From Pantoea sp. At-9b (GTDB taxonomy: Bacteria; Pseudomonadota; Gammaproteobacteria; Enterobacterales; Enterobacteriaceae), in the NCBI RefSeq assembly GCF_000175935.2, contig NC_014837.1, positions 2,418,001 through 2,482,000 on the forward strand: 64,000 nt of DNA, given 5' to 3'. Positions 30,654 through 39,283 of this stretch are shown one piece after another. The notes under the pieces were generated by a model. That model was given only the letters and a program-made list of their open reading frames with translations. It did no database searches and was not told the DNA's origin. The stretch's first letter is position 1, and each line of letters begins with the position of its first letter. The position numbers were made by a program, and so were the translations under genes.

Positions 30654-30863
30654 TCAGATAGCAGTGACGTTGACTGCAGCCGGACCTTTCTGGCCGTCCT
30701 GGATTTCGAATTCAACATTTTGGCCTTCGGCCAGAGTTTTAAAACCATTGCCCTGGATTGCAGAGAAGTGTACGAACACATCTTTGCTACCGTCAGCAGG
30801 AGTGATAAAACCAAAACCTTTAGACTCGTTGAACCACTTAACCTGACCTTTAATTTTTGCCAT
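30654..30863 (-). CDS. cspC: Cold-shock-family RNA chaperone CspC
   Basis: 69-residue OB-fold protein binding single-stranded RNA and DNA; CspC stabilises rpoS mRNA and acts as an antiterminator. The sequence matches E. coli CspC as I recall it at essentially every residue, and differs from CspE ([20 protein letters not shown] rather than MSKIKGN). RNP1 (KGFGFI) and RNP2 (VFVHF) are intact. AAGGAA precedes the ATG. It follows yobF, as in E. coli. Confidence 0.96.
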
Positions 30864-30941
30864 TTTTGCAAATTCCTTAGAGTGTTTATTTTGCCCGAGG
30901 GCAGACTTACAGAAAAACCAGAGACATTACTGCATGAGGCA

Positions 30942-31022
30942 CTAATTTAAGGTTTCGGCAAGGAAGCGGTATTCAACGTCAACGTCTTTACTCGTAACTT
31001 CTTTACTGAAGATGCCATACAT
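30942..31022 (-). CDS. yobF: YobF-like small protein, shortened
   Basis: A 26-codon frame (MYGIFSKEVTSKDVDVEYRF then LAETLN, stop) lies 78 bp upstream of cspC. It matches the first ~22 residues of E. coli YobF ([20 protein letters not shown]), but stops where the 47-residue E. coli protein continues. The match is in the correct frame, strand and position, so it is a real homologue. Codon 2 is Tyr, not Cys. In E. coli, yobF-cspC is stress-induced and post-transcriptionally regulated. The short C-terminus could be lineage-specific rather than a mutation. Confidence 0.7.
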   Translation of the reverse strand: MYGIFSKEVTSKDVDVEYRFLAETLN

Positions 31023-31551
31023 AAACAGAACTGTACCTCGTTTGACCCACGAATCGTTATCACATATCCGCAAATTAATGGCAAGCCATTTTTAAACGGT
31101 GATCGACTTGCCGCACATAATTGCTGGCGAAGACACAAACTTCGGCTGCCTTCTCACTTCCTCGCGTCACCAAGCCTGCACAAAAAAGGGTTATTGATCA
31201 GTAGCGTTACAGCCAAAAATTGTTGTAGTTCAATGGCTGAATTTTGTCCAATATCACGCTATTTAAATCGATAATCATACGCAAAAAATATTGCACAAAT
31301 ATGGCATAGATAATGAATTCCACCAAAATGTTAACGTATGGCGCAACATATGTGCATCGTGCAAATCCTGTACAATCGTTTTTATCAGGTACAGGTTATT
31401 AATAGTTTTGCACCAAAATCAGGAAAATATATTCTCCCTTGCCCCAAATATACGCATCCATTTCGTTTGGCAGTTATCTCATTTTTTTCTAACATCAAAA
31501 CAAATAAATGTTAAAAAAACGCACCAGCAGGCTGGATTTAACAAAAAGGGC
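31023..31551. other. AT-rich non-coding region upstream of yobF-cspC
   Basis: 529 bp with no convincing gene on either strand; composition is much richer in A/T than the neighbours. It must hold the yobF-cspC promoter and probably a long 5' leader, as in other csp operons. The plus-strand frame at 31291-31566 lacks a ribosome site and family resemblance and looks like chance. Confidence 0.4.
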
Positions 31552-32562
31552 TTAGGACAAATCTGAATCGATATTCAGCAGGCTCCGACTTTCCCCTATT
31601 CTCCACGGCATAAAGTCGCGACTTGCCTCGTTTGCAGCGCTGAGCGCCTTAGCCAGCACCACCGGGGGTTCATCCAGCGATTCATCGGCCAACTCAAACA
31701 CGCCCCAGTGGATTGGAATCGTCACCGGGCGGCCAATCTGTTGCCACAATTGTACCGCCTGATCAGGATCCATGTGTTGCCCACGCATGAACCATTTTGG
31801 TGCGTAAGCACCTATTGGCAAAGCGGCCAGATTAAAAGGCCCGAGTTTTTCTGCGATCAGACCCAGGTTATCGCTATAACCACTGTCGCCGGCGAACCAA
31901 AAATTAAGCGCTGCATGGCGGATCACCCAACCGCACCATAAGGAGCGATTCCGGTCGAAGAAGGTACGCATACTCCAGTGGCGTGCTGGCACCGCGCTAA
32001 ATTGCACGCTGCCCAGCGCAACACTTTGCCACCAGTCAAGTTCAGTGACATGGCGGACACCACGACGCTGACACCATTTCCCCATCCCCAGTGGCACCAG
32101 AAAACGCGCCTCCGGAAATTGTCTGGCGATGCGTTTCACCGTTGGGCGATCCAGATGATCATAATGGTTGTGTGAGATCAGCACATAATCCAGATGCGGC
32201 AACTGCGCCACACGTAACGGTGCTGGCGTTTTGCGCTGTGGTCCCGCAAAGGGTAACGGGGATGCGCGCTGCGACAGCGCCGGGTCAATTAACAGATAAC
32301 GCTGATTCAGGCGAAGTAATAAGGCAGCGTGGCCGAGCCACCAGATACGATCATCTTCACCCTGCAAATCGACTGGCTGGCACCAGTCGTTGATAAAGGC
32401 CGGATAACCGGCCCGGGGTGGGAAGGGTAAGCCCTGTTCTTTGCGTTCACGCTGCCAGCGCTGTAAATCCCCCGGTTGCCTTAACTCTTCTTCCGGGTTA
32501 CGAAAACCCTGCGGCGTATGGTGTTGTTTCGCCGCATCGTACCAGGGGTTTTGCCAGGCCAT
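31552..32562 (-). CDS. MBL-fold metal-dependent hydrolase (NAPE-PLD/UlaG-like)
   Basis: 336-residue metallo-beta-lactamase-fold protein. The metal motif HxHxDH is clear in VLISHNHYDHLDRPT (~129-143). Further ligands are H in PARHWSMRTF, D in WFAGDSGYSD and H in IPIHWGVFEL. The N-terminal region (QNPWYDAAKQHHTPQGFRNP) resembles bacterial NAPE-PLD-like hydrolases. The substrate is not predictable. Start: ATG 32562 with GGAG upstream (a GTG two codons earlier is less likely). Not part of the E. coli order at this locus, so a lineage-specific insertion between yobF and yebO. Confidence 0.82.
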   Translation of the reverse strand: MAWQNPWYDAAKQHHTPQGFRNPEEELRQPGDLQRWQRERKEQGLPFPPRAGYPAFINDWCQPVDLQGEDDRIWWLGHAALLLRLNQRYLLIDPALSQRASPLPFAGPQRKTPAPLRVAQLPHLDYVLISHNHYDHLDRPTVKRIARQFPEARFLVPLGMGKWCQRRGVRHVTELDWWQSVALGSVQFSAVPARHWSMRTFFDRNRSLWCGWVIRHAALNFWFAGDSGYSDNLGLIAEKLGPFNLAALPIGAYAPKWFMRGQHMDPDQAVQLWQQIGRPVTIPIHWGVFELADESLDEPPVVLAKALSAANEASRDFMPWRIGESRSLLNIDSDLS

Positions 32563-32580
32563 TACCACTCCATCTGTCGA

Positions 32581-32853
32581 TTAACGCTCCGGAATCAGAC
32601 GAATAAAATCACGTTTTTCGTCTTCTTCCTCGGTATCTTTCGTTGCTGTGTCCGGCTGTGCATCCGCAAGGCGGCGCAACAGCGCATTCTGCTTTTTCTG
32701 CTCTTCCAACAGCGTTTCCAGCAACTGTATCTGCTCGCTGGCGCGCACGCTGGCCCGATTGACAAAGAACCAGGCGATAAAGGCCACAATGATAATGATG
32801 GCCAGTACACCGTAGCTGAACAATGGACTGGAATTTGCGGCTAACTCATTCAT
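32581..32853 (-). CDS. yebO: YebO family membrane protein
   Basis: 90-residue protein with one N-terminal membrane helix (FSYGVLAIIIIVAFIAWFFV), then a cytoplasmic coiled-coil-like stretch (ASEQIQLLETLLEEQKKQNA) and an acidic tail ending FIRLIPER, matching E. coli YebO (NRASxRxxEQIxLLExLL...RLLAER-like). Function unknown. GAGGCAG precedes the ATG. In E. coli the next gene is mgrB; no mgrB-like frame is present here. Confidence 0.85.
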   Translation of the reverse strand: MNELAANSSPLFSYGVLAIIIIVAFIAWFFVNRASVRASEQIQLLETLLEEQKKQNALLRRLADAQPDTATKDTEEEDEKRDFIRLIPER

Positions 32854-33063
32854 AACTGCCTCAGATTACTGATTAACGTCAAATACTCACTTAGCGAGTA
32901 ATTCTACTCTTTGCGGCAGGAAAAGATAATGGGGACGGACTGAATGCAGATTTTCCTGTACATCACCTTTCAGTTATCTCTGATCGACCCAATGAGGCAA
33001 GCTGCTACTATAGTGATGGCAGCAGCACCAGGACAGCTGCGTTATGTATCACATGGAGACAAA

Positions 33064-33300
33064 ATGAAACTATTCATCCGGGCGATCGTGGTGATCGCTG
33101 TTATCTGGCTGGCGATGTTATTCACGGGCTATGGCGTGTTAACCGGCAGCAATAAAAACGCAGCCGGACTCGGTCTGCAATGTAGCTATCTTACCGCGCG
33201 AGGCATGATCACCGCGCAGTATCTGCATACTGATAGCGGCATTGTCGGCGTGACTGACTGCCCGATACTGAAGAAAAGTGGTGAAGTGGTCGATAATTGA
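33064..33300 (+). CDS. yobH: YobH family protein
   Basis: 78 residues with an N-terminal signal/anchor helix (FIRAIVVIAVIWLAMLF), then a conserved periplasmic segment with GYGVLTGSNKNAAGLGLQCS and two cysteines (LQCSYL, VTDCPI) that could form a disulfide. Length and sequence match E. coli YobH (79). Start ATG 33064 follows GGAGA by 4 bases; the longer frame to 32944 has no such support. Function unknown. Convergent with kdgR. Confidence 0.88.
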   Translation: MKLFIRAIVVIAVIWLAMLFTGYGVLTGSNKNAAGLGLQCSYLTARGMITAQYLHTDSGIVGVTDCPILKKSGEVVDN

Positions 33301-33308
33301 TTACTGAA

Positions 33309-33334
33309 TAAACGGGCTGGCAACAGCCCGTTTA
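33309..33334. terminator. Bidirectional terminator between yobH and kdgR
   Basis: Perfect 11-bp stem taaacgggctg/cagcccgttta with GCAA tetraloop, placed between two convergent stops. Confidence 0.85.
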
Positions 33335-33342
33335 TTACTGAC

Positions 33343-34134
33343 TCAGAAAGGATAATCGTGGTATCCCATCTGCTCTGAGACCGCCCGAGCAGCACGATGC
33401 AACATCGCCACGTATTCGTTTTTCCCCTCTTCGGAGAAGCGAATGGTGGGGAATGAGATGCTGAGGCCCGCAATCACCACACCAAACCGATCAAAAACCG
33501 GCACGGCAATACAGCGCAATCCCTCTTCCTGTTCCTCGTTATCTTCGCCAAAGCCCTGCTCTTTGACCTGATCGAGCACCTTAAGCAGTGCCTCGGCGCT
33601 CACGATGGTGTTGGCGGTGCTGCGACGAAACTCCACTTCGCTGAGAATTTCCTGCACTTCGCTGCGATCGCGCCAGGCCAGCAGCACTTTACCAATCGCG
33701 GTGGTATGCAGCGGGTTACGGCGACCAATGCGTGAATACATGCGCAGGTTGTAGAGTGAATCGATTTTATGGATATAAACGATGCTGTCTTCTTCCAGCG
33801 CACCAAGATGGATGGTTTCTTTGGTCAGGCGTGACAGTTCACGCATCTGCACATCCGCGCTACGAATCAGATCGACGTTCTGCAAGGCTTTCGCACCCAA
33901 TTCGAATAACTTCAGCGTCAGCGAATATTTTTCCGTTTCCCCTTCCTGAGCGACATAGCCCAGCGACTTCATGGTTTGCAAGAAGCGATAAACGGTGCTT
34001 TTTGACATCATTACGCGCTGAGACAGCTCCGTGATGCCGTGGTCGCGCTCTTCGCCCAGCGCCTGCAAAATACCAAACACCTTCATCACCGATGAAACGG
34101 AGTCAGGCTGTTTATCGTTTTCAGCGTTCGCCAT
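33343..34134 (-). CDS. kdgR: IclR-family regulator KdgR
   Basis: 263-residue repressor of pectin/2-keto-3-deoxygluconate catabolism genes. The N-terminal winged helix is ALGEERDHGITELSQRVMMS then KSTVYRFLQTM. The effector-binding IclR domain has LGALEEDSIVYIHKID, GRRNPLHTTAIGKVLLAW and RCIAVPVFDRFGVVIAGLSI. Length equals E. coli KdgR. Convergent to yobH and divergent from yebQ. An inverted repeat just upstream (34154-34176) could be an autoregulatory site. Confidence 0.94.
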   Translation of the reverse strand: MANAENDKQPDSVSSVMKVFGILQALGEERDHGITELSQRVMMSKSTVYRFLQTMKSLGYVAQEGETEKYSLTLKLFELGAKALQNVDLIRSADVQMRELSRLTKETIHLGALEEDSIVYIHKIDSLYNLRMYSRIGRRNPLHTTAIGKVLLAWRDRSEVQEILSEVEFRRSTANTIVSAEALLKVLDQVKEQGFGEDNEEQEEGLRCIAVPVFDRFGVVIAGLSISFPTIRFSEEGKNEYVAMLHRAARAVSEQMGYHDYPF

Positions 34135-34153
34135 CGCGTATCCTTTTTTGAGG

Positions 34154-34176
34154 TTGTTTCAAAAAAAACGGAACAA
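34154..34176. promoter_or_regulatory. Operator-like inverted repeat in the kdgR-yebQ spacer
   Basis: ttgtttc (34154-34160) and ggaacaa (34170-34176) are inverted half-sites over a 9-nt A-rich spacer, of the TGTTTC/GGAACA type recognised by IclR-family regulators. It is 20 bp before kdgR, where an autoregulatory KdgR site would be expected. Confidence 0.4.
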
Positions 34177-34324
34177 TCTTGCCAGTATATTCGCTTCAGA
34201 CCGTCAGCGGCAATCGATAGCACTCAGCGACACATTCCTTGATACTTTTTGTCACCGCATGCGGTGCTTTCCGTTACAGAATTGATTAGCATGATGATAT
34301 TCACTTCCTTCACTTATTCTCTCT

Positions 34325-35707
34325 ATGTCCGCAAGCTCACTTCAGGATGGTTTACCCGTTCCCCAGCGTTATGGCGCGATTATCACCATCGCGCTGGGTA
34401 TTATGATGGCGGTGCTGGATGGCGCGATTGCCAATGTCGCCCTGCCCACCATTTCCCGTGAATTACACGCCAGTCCGGCGGAATCAATCTGGATTGTTAA
34501 CGCCTACCAGATTGCTATCGTGATCTCGTTGCTTTCACTGTCGTTTCTCGGTGATATGCTCGGCTATCGACGTGTTTATCAGGCAGGCCTGGCGCTGTTC
34601 ATCGCCACGTCGCTGTTCTGCGCGCTCTCTTCATCGCTCAATATGCTGACGCTGGCTCGCGTGTTGCAGGGGTTTGGCGGTGCCGCACTGATGAGCGTGA
34701 ATACCGCATTGATACGCATTATCTACCCGCAGCGCTTTCTCGGGCGGGGTATGGCGATCAACTCGCTGATTGTCGCGGTCTCCACGGCGGCAGGCCCGAC
34801 GGTGGCGGCGGCGATTTTGTCTGTCGCCAGCTGGCAATGGCTGTTTCTGATCAACGTCCCGCTTGGCATCATTGCACTGTGGCTGGCCCTGCGTTTCCTG
34901 CCGGATAACCAGCAGAAGGCGAAGCAGCAGAAATTTGATGTCGCCAGTGCCATCATGAATGCCCTGTTTTTTGGCTTACTGATCTCCGCACTCAGCGGCT
35001 TTGCCCAAGGGCAAAATCACTGGTTGGTACTCGGCGAAGTGGTAGCCCTGCTGCTGGTTGGGGTGGTATTTATTCGCCGTCAGTTAGCGATGCCGGTGCC
35101 GCTATTGCCGGTGGATTTACTCCGCATCCCGATTTTTACCCTGTCGCTCTGCACATCAATCTGTTCATTTTGCGCCCAGATGCTGGCCATGGTTTCATTA
35201 CCCTTCTTTCTGCAAAACGTACTGGGACGTGATGAGGTGGCGACCGGCCTGCTGTTGACCCCGTGGCCGCTGGCAACGATGGTGATGGCCCCGATTGCCG
35301 GACGCCTGATTGAAAAAGTCCATGCGGGGCTACTGGGAGGTTTGGGGCTGGCGATGTTTGCCGCCGGATTGTTCCTGCTGGCCTTGTTGCCCGCCCAACC
35401 GGGTGACGCCGATATCATCTGGCGTATGATGCTGTGTGGTGCCGGTTTTGGTCTGTTCCAGTCGCCGAACAATCACACCATTATCTCTTCCGCACCGCGC
35501 AACCGTAGCGGCGGTGCCAGCGGCATGCTGGGTACGGCACGTCTGCTGGGGCAAAGCAGCGGTGCCGCGTTGGTGGCATTGATGTTTAACCTGTTTAGCG
35601 AGAGCGGCACCCACGCTTCGTTGATTCTGGCGGGAGCATTTTCAACTGTCGCCGCGCTGGTCAGTATGGCGCGTATGACGCAGTCGCGTGAGACGGCAGA
35701 GTCATAA
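34325..35707 (+). CDS. yebQ: MFS efflux transporter YebQ (EmrB/QacA, 14-helix type)
   Basis: 460-residue inner-membrane drug:H+ antiporter-like protein. Conserved motifs: MMAVLDGAIANVALPTI (motif D1), the motif-A-like loop LGDMLGYRRVY, the antiporter motif C region VSTAAGPTVAAAILSVASWQ, and 14 predicted helices. Length is like E. coli YebQ (457). Divergent from kdgR with the KdgR-type repeat in the spacer, so KdgR control is possible. Substrate unknown. Confidence 0.9.
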   Translation: MSASSLQDGLPVPQRYGAIITIALGIMMAVLDGAIANVALPTISRELHASPAESIWIVNAYQIAIVISLLSLSFLGDMLGYRRVYQAGLALFIATSLFCALSSSLNMLTLARVLQGFGGAALMSVNTALIRIIYPQRFLGRGMAINSLIVAVSTAAGPTVAAAILSVASWQWLFLINVPLGIIALWLALRFLPDNQQKAKQQKFDVASAIMNALFFGLLISALSGFAQGQNHWLVLGEVVALLLVGVVFIRRQLAMPVPLLPVDLLRIPIFTLSLCTSICSFCAQMLAMVSLPFFLQNVLGRDEVATGLLLTPWPLATMVMAPIAGRLIEKVHAGLLGGLGLAMFAAGLFLLALLPAQPGDADIIWRMMLCGAGFGLFQSPNNHTIISSAPRNRSGGASGMLGTARLLGQSSGAALVALMFNLFSESGTHASLILAGAFSTVAALVSMARMTQSRETAES

Positions 35708-35799
35708 AACAAAGGGCGCCATCAGGCTAATGCTGGCCACTTAAGCAATCGGTGATGACGCAGTCTGGTGTGTGTTGTCAGAAAGGGCACAATCGTGAA

Positions 35800-36005
35800 G
35801 GCCATCGCCCCTCTGCTGCTGCAAAGGGCTATTCGCAGCGCTGAGGCTTTAACGTTGTGCCAGGAGACTCACGCAGGGATGCGTGAGTCAGTTCGGGGTG
35901 GACAGGGATGGACTTCCCCGAACGGTCCGTCGGCACGACGTTGAAGCCGAAGGCACCGCGTCAGCGGCGCGAGGACTGCCCGGCAGCAGCAGAGGGGCGA
36001 TGGCC
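35800..36005 (+). ncRNA. Nested, strongly base-paired element with twin AGGGATG loops (candidate structured RNA or repeat)
   Basis: An outer perfect 23-bp stem joins 35800-35822 to 35983-36005. Inside it, 35845-35861 pairs with 35932-35948 over 17 bp including two G-U pairs. Within that are two hairpins: gactcacgc/gcgtgagtc (35866-35889) and gttcgggg/ccccgaac (35891-35923), whose loops both contain agggatg. The G-U pairs suggest selection at RNA level on the plus strand. GGA in hairpin loops is the motif bound by CsrA/RsmA. No plus-strand T-tract terminator follows, so it could equally be a mobile palindromic repeat. Confidence 0.55.
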
Positions 36006-36021
36006 CACAGCAGAGCACGCA

Positions 36022-36060
36022 TGAAAAAAAGGCTGCCATTCCTTAAAAAATGGCAGCCTT
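36022..36060 (-). terminator. htpX terminator
   Basis: 10-bp stem aaggctgcca/tggcagcctt at 36029-36060; on the minus strand it is followed by TTTTTTTCAT. About 60 bp after the htpX stop. Confidence 0.85.
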
Positions 36061-36121
36061 ACCAGAATATGGCCTTAACTGACCAGCATTAGCCGGTTTG
36101 GCGGCCTTTTAGTTTCTGCAA

Positions 36122-37003
36122 TTACTTCAGGTAGGCACCGCTACGCAGCGCTTCAATGCGCTTATCCAGCGGCGGATGGGACATAAACAACTCGCTCAGC
36201 GACTTACCTTTACCGTTGATGCAGAACGCCATCATGCTGCTCGGCTCCTGCGGCTCATAACTGGTTTTCAGGCGTTGCAACGCGGCAATCATTTTCTCAC
36301 GCCCTACCAGTTTCGCGGAACCGGCATCAGCATGGAACTCACGATGACGTGAGAACCACATGGTGATGATGCTGGCGAGAATACCGAACACCAGTTCCAG
36401 CACGGTTGCGACCGCAAAATAGACCAGCGGATTGCCGTTGCTACTCTCTTCACCATCGCGGTTACCAGACAGAAAGCCGGAAGCCACCTGCGCAATGATA
36501 CGCGAGATAAAGATGACGAAGGTGTTCACAATCCCCTGAATCAAGGTCATGGTGACCATGTCGCCATTCGCGATATGGCTGATTTCGTGCGCCAGCACCG
36601 CTTCCGCTTCATCGCGGCTCATGTTCTGCAACAGCCCGGTTGAGACCGCCACCAGCGACGCATCACGGCGTGCGCCGGTCGCAAAGGCGTTGATATCAGG
36701 CGCGTGATAAATCGCCACTTGCGGCATCGCAATGCCAGCCTGCTGTGCCTGGCGGCCAACGGTATCCATCAGCCAGCGTTCCGTCTCGTTGCGCGGTTGT
36801 TCAATCACTTCCCCGCCTACCGAGCGCAACGCCATCCATTTAGACATCAGCAGTGAAACAAACGCACCGCCGAAGCCAAACAGACCTGCCATAATCATCA
36901 GACCCTGAACACTGCTTGACCGGATTCCTGTCAGACTGAGAATCAGTCCGAAAACCAACATCACCGCCAGGTTGGTGATCAGGAAAAGAGCAATACGCAT
37001 CAT
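36122..37003 (-). CDS. htpX: Membrane zinc protease HtpX
   Basis: 293-residue inner-membrane M48 metalloprotease that degrades misfolded membrane proteins together with FtsH. The zinc motif HEISH is at ~140-144 ([14 protein letters not shown]) and the downstream glutamate ligand is in [16 protein letters not shown]. Two N-terminal helices ([37 protein letters not shown]) and two central ones. The C-terminus [16 protein letters not shown] is typical. In E. coli it is Cpx-controlled; no Cpx box was resolved here. Confidence 0.95.
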   Translation of the reverse strand: MMRIALFLITNLAVMLVFGLILSLTGIRSSSVQGLMIMAGLFGFGGAFVSLLMSKWMALRSVGGEVIEQPRNETERWLMDTVGRQAQQAGIAMPQVAIYHAPDINAFATGARRDASLVAVSTGLLQNMSRDEAEAVLAHEISHIANGDMVTMTLIQGIVNTFVIFISRIIAQVASGFLSGNRDGEESSNGNPLVYFAVATVLELVFGILASIITMWFSRHREFHADAGSAKLVGREKMIAALQRLKTSYEPQEPSSMMAFCINGKGKSLSELFMSHPPLDKRIEALRSGAYLK

Positions 37004-37178
37004 AAACGTTAATCTTCCTCAGTTGTGCACGCACTTATACGCGGATATATATCCTAGGGTCATTACGCAGCATTTCAAGCAACCTTAATGTTTAAGTGTC
37101 TAAAAAGACATAACTTTACATTCAGTAACGCCTTATCGCTTTGCAAGCATTCAGACATCTAACCATTAAATTGCAGGC

Positions 37179-37205
37179 AAAAAAAAGCACCGCATTTCGC
37201 GGTGC
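37179..37205 (-). terminator. prc terminator
   Basis: 7-bp stem gcaccgc/gcggtgc, 5-nt loop; on the minus strand it is followed by an 8-nt T-run. Confidence 0.85.
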
Positions 37206-37224
37206 TTGTGGTCGGTTCTTACGG

Positions 37225-39264
37225 TTATTTACTGGCCGCCGCTTGCGGCTGGGATTTTTCCAGCTGCGCCAGATCGTTGGCAATTTTCACCGTTTCATCC
37301 AGGTACGGATCTGGCTCTTTGTAATCCTTCGGCAGATCGTCAAGGCTCTTCAGCGGTGCTTTGCCTTCAGCCTGATAACGCGCATTGATACGCTCCAGAC
37401 GCAGTGCATCTTCGTCATGGTTCTCTTTCTCGCGTTGAACCAGATTGAGTGACACGATATTGCGTTTGTCTTTGGTCGCATTGAAGCGCGCAATATCTTT
37501 CATGATGTACTGGAACTCGCGGTCTTTCGCAATGCGGTCCTCATGTTCCTTGGTCAGCTGCGGCACCAGCGGAGTGATATCCCCGGTTTTGGTATAGGTC
37601 GCCGCGTTGATGCTGTCCCACGGTAAGGCATTGTCTTCGAACTTCTCACCGGTTTCAGCCGCTTCCACGCCCGTCGGCATCAGCAGATCTGGGGTCACCC
37701 CTTTACGCTGTGTACTGCCGCCGTTGATACGGTAGAACTTCTGAATGGTGTACTGTACCGAACCCAGTGCAGGCCATTCCGGACGCAACATCTGATCATA
37801 GATACGGTTCAGTGAGCGGTACTGCTGCACGGTGCCTTTACCGAAGGTCGGTTCACCGACAATCAGAGCACGGCCATAATCCTGCATGGCCGCCGCGAAG
37901 ATTTCCGATGCAGAAGCACTGAAGCGATCAACCAGCACCACCAGCGGACCTTTGTAGTAGACAATACCGTCGTTATCGCTGTCTTCACGCACGCGACCAT
38001 TGTTGTCACGTACCTGCACTACCGGGCCGCTCGGAATAAACAGGCCAGAGAGCGACACCGCTTCAGTCAGCGCCCCGCCGCCGTTGGTACGCAGGTCGAT
38101 GACGATGCTATCCACATTCTGCTTTTGCAGTTTTTGCAGTTGCACTTTCACGTCATCGGTCAGGCCAACGTAGAAGCCCGGAATATCCAGCACCCCGACT
38201 TTCTCGTTGCCAACAGTGTGTACGGTGCCTTTCACCGCGCGATCTTCCAGGCGGATTTTCTCGCGCGTCAGCGTCACAGTACGGGTTTTGGTGCCTTTAC
38301 CGGCAGGCAGGATCTCAAGGCGCACTTTGCTGCCTTTCGGTCCCTTGATCTTCGCCACGACGTCATCCAGACGCCAGCCGATCACATCTTCCATCGGTTT
38401 GCCGGGCTGACCAACGCCAACAATGCGATCGCCAACGCTGATCGATTTGCTCTTGGCTGCCGGACCACCGGCAACCATCGAGTTGATCACCGTGTAATCG
38501 TCATCCATCTGCAACACTGCGCCAATGCCTTCCAGCGACAGGCTCATTTCCGTGTTGAACTGCTCGGTATTACGTGGCGACAGATAATTGGTATGCGGAT
38601 CGATTTCGTGCGCAAAAGCCGTCATTGCCAACTGGAAAACGTCTTCGCTGTTGCTCTGCGCCAGACGACGGATGGCAAAGTTGTAGCGCTTGGTCAACGT
38701 TTCACGAATCTCTTTGTCATCTTTGCCTGCCAGCTTCAGGCTCAGCTCATCGTACTTCACCTTGGCATCCCACAGCGCATTCAGCTCATCAGTGCTTTTC
38801 GGCCACGGAGACTTGCCACGATCGATATCGATGGTGTCATTTCCAGTGAAATTCATCGGGCGGTTCAGCACGCTTAGCGCGTATTGATAGCGCTCAAAGC
38901 GGCGTTTCTGCGCCAGATTGTATAAATCGTAAAAGACATCCAGTTTACCGCTGCGCAGCTCATCACCGAGGGTGGTCTTCTTATCAGCAAACTGCGCGAT
39001 ATCAGAAGCCAACAGCACGTTGTGGCTGTAATCGAGGAGATTCAGGTAGCGATCAAATATTTTCGCCGAAAAATCCTGATTCAGATCGAACTGGCGGTAA
39101 TGAGAACGGGTAAAACGCGAGGTAACACGTTCACTGACGGTGGGATGCTGTGGTTCTTCATGCAACTGCGGAATCTGGTCAGCGCGGGTAATGTTGTCAG
39201 CGCCGAAACTGGGGCCTGCCAGCAGCAGGCCCGCGATCATACCGATCTTTAAAAAATTGTTCAT
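37225..39264 (-). CDS. prc: Tail-specific periplasmic protease Prc (Tsp)
   Basis: 679-residue periplasmic serine protease that trims or degrades proteins with nonpolar C-termini, including SsrA-tagged ones and the muropeptidase MepS with NlpI. A signal peptide (FLKIGMIAGLLLAGPSFGAD) is followed by an N-terminal helical domain, a PDZ domain (EGIGAVLQMDDDYTVINSMV), and the S41 catalytic domain with the serine in VDRFSASASEIFAAAMQDYG and the lysine in GEPTFGKGTVQQ. Start ATG 39264 is chosen by alignment; a longer frame to 39312 overlaps proQ. 19 bp after proQ. Confidence 0.94.
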   Translation of the reverse strand: MNNFLKIGMIAGLLLAGPSFGADNITRADQIPQLHEEPQHPTVSERVTSRFTRSHYRQFDLNQDFSAKIFDRYLNLLDYSHNVLLASDIAQFADKKTTLGDELRSGKLDVFYDLYNLAQKRRFERYQYALSVLNRPMNFTGNDTIDIDRGKSPWPKSTDELNALWDAKVKYDELSLKLAGKDDKEIRETLTKRYNFAIRRLAQSNSEDVFQLAMTAFAHEIDPHTNYLSPRNTEQFNTEMSLSLEGIGAVLQMDDDYTVINSMVAGGPAAKSKSISVGDRIVGVGQPGKPMEDVIGWRLDDVVAKIKGPKGSKVRLEILPAGKGTKTRTVTLTREKIRLEDRAVKGTVHTVGNEKVGVLDIPGFYVGLTDDVKVQLQKLQKQNVDSIVIDLRTNGGGALTEAVSLSGLFIPSGPVVQVRDNNGRVREDSDNDGIVYYKGPLVVLVDRFSASASEIFAAAMQDYGRALIVGEPTFGKGTVQQYRSLNRIYDQMLRPEWPALGSVQYTIQKFYRINGGSTQRKGVTPDLLMPTGVEAAETGEKFEDNALPWDSINAATYTKTGDITPLVPQLTKEHEDRIAKDREFQYIMKDIARFNATKDKRNIVSLNLVQREKENHDEDALRLERINARYQAEGKAPLKSLDDLPKDYKEPDPYLDETVKIANDLAQLEKSQPQAAASK

Positions 39265-39283
39265 GCCAGGGTCAGCCTCCGTT

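Larger units (their letters stand above)
35708..36121. other. yebQ-htpX spacer containing a large structured element
   Basis: 414 bp without a protein gene. It holds the nested stem-loop element at 35800-36005 and the htpX terminator at 36022-36060; nothing else is recognised. Confidence 0.6.

Noticed and set aside
38125..38877. 250-codon plus-strand frame inside prc
   Set aside because: Antisense shadow of a conserved protease gene with no ribosome site and no recognisable domain.
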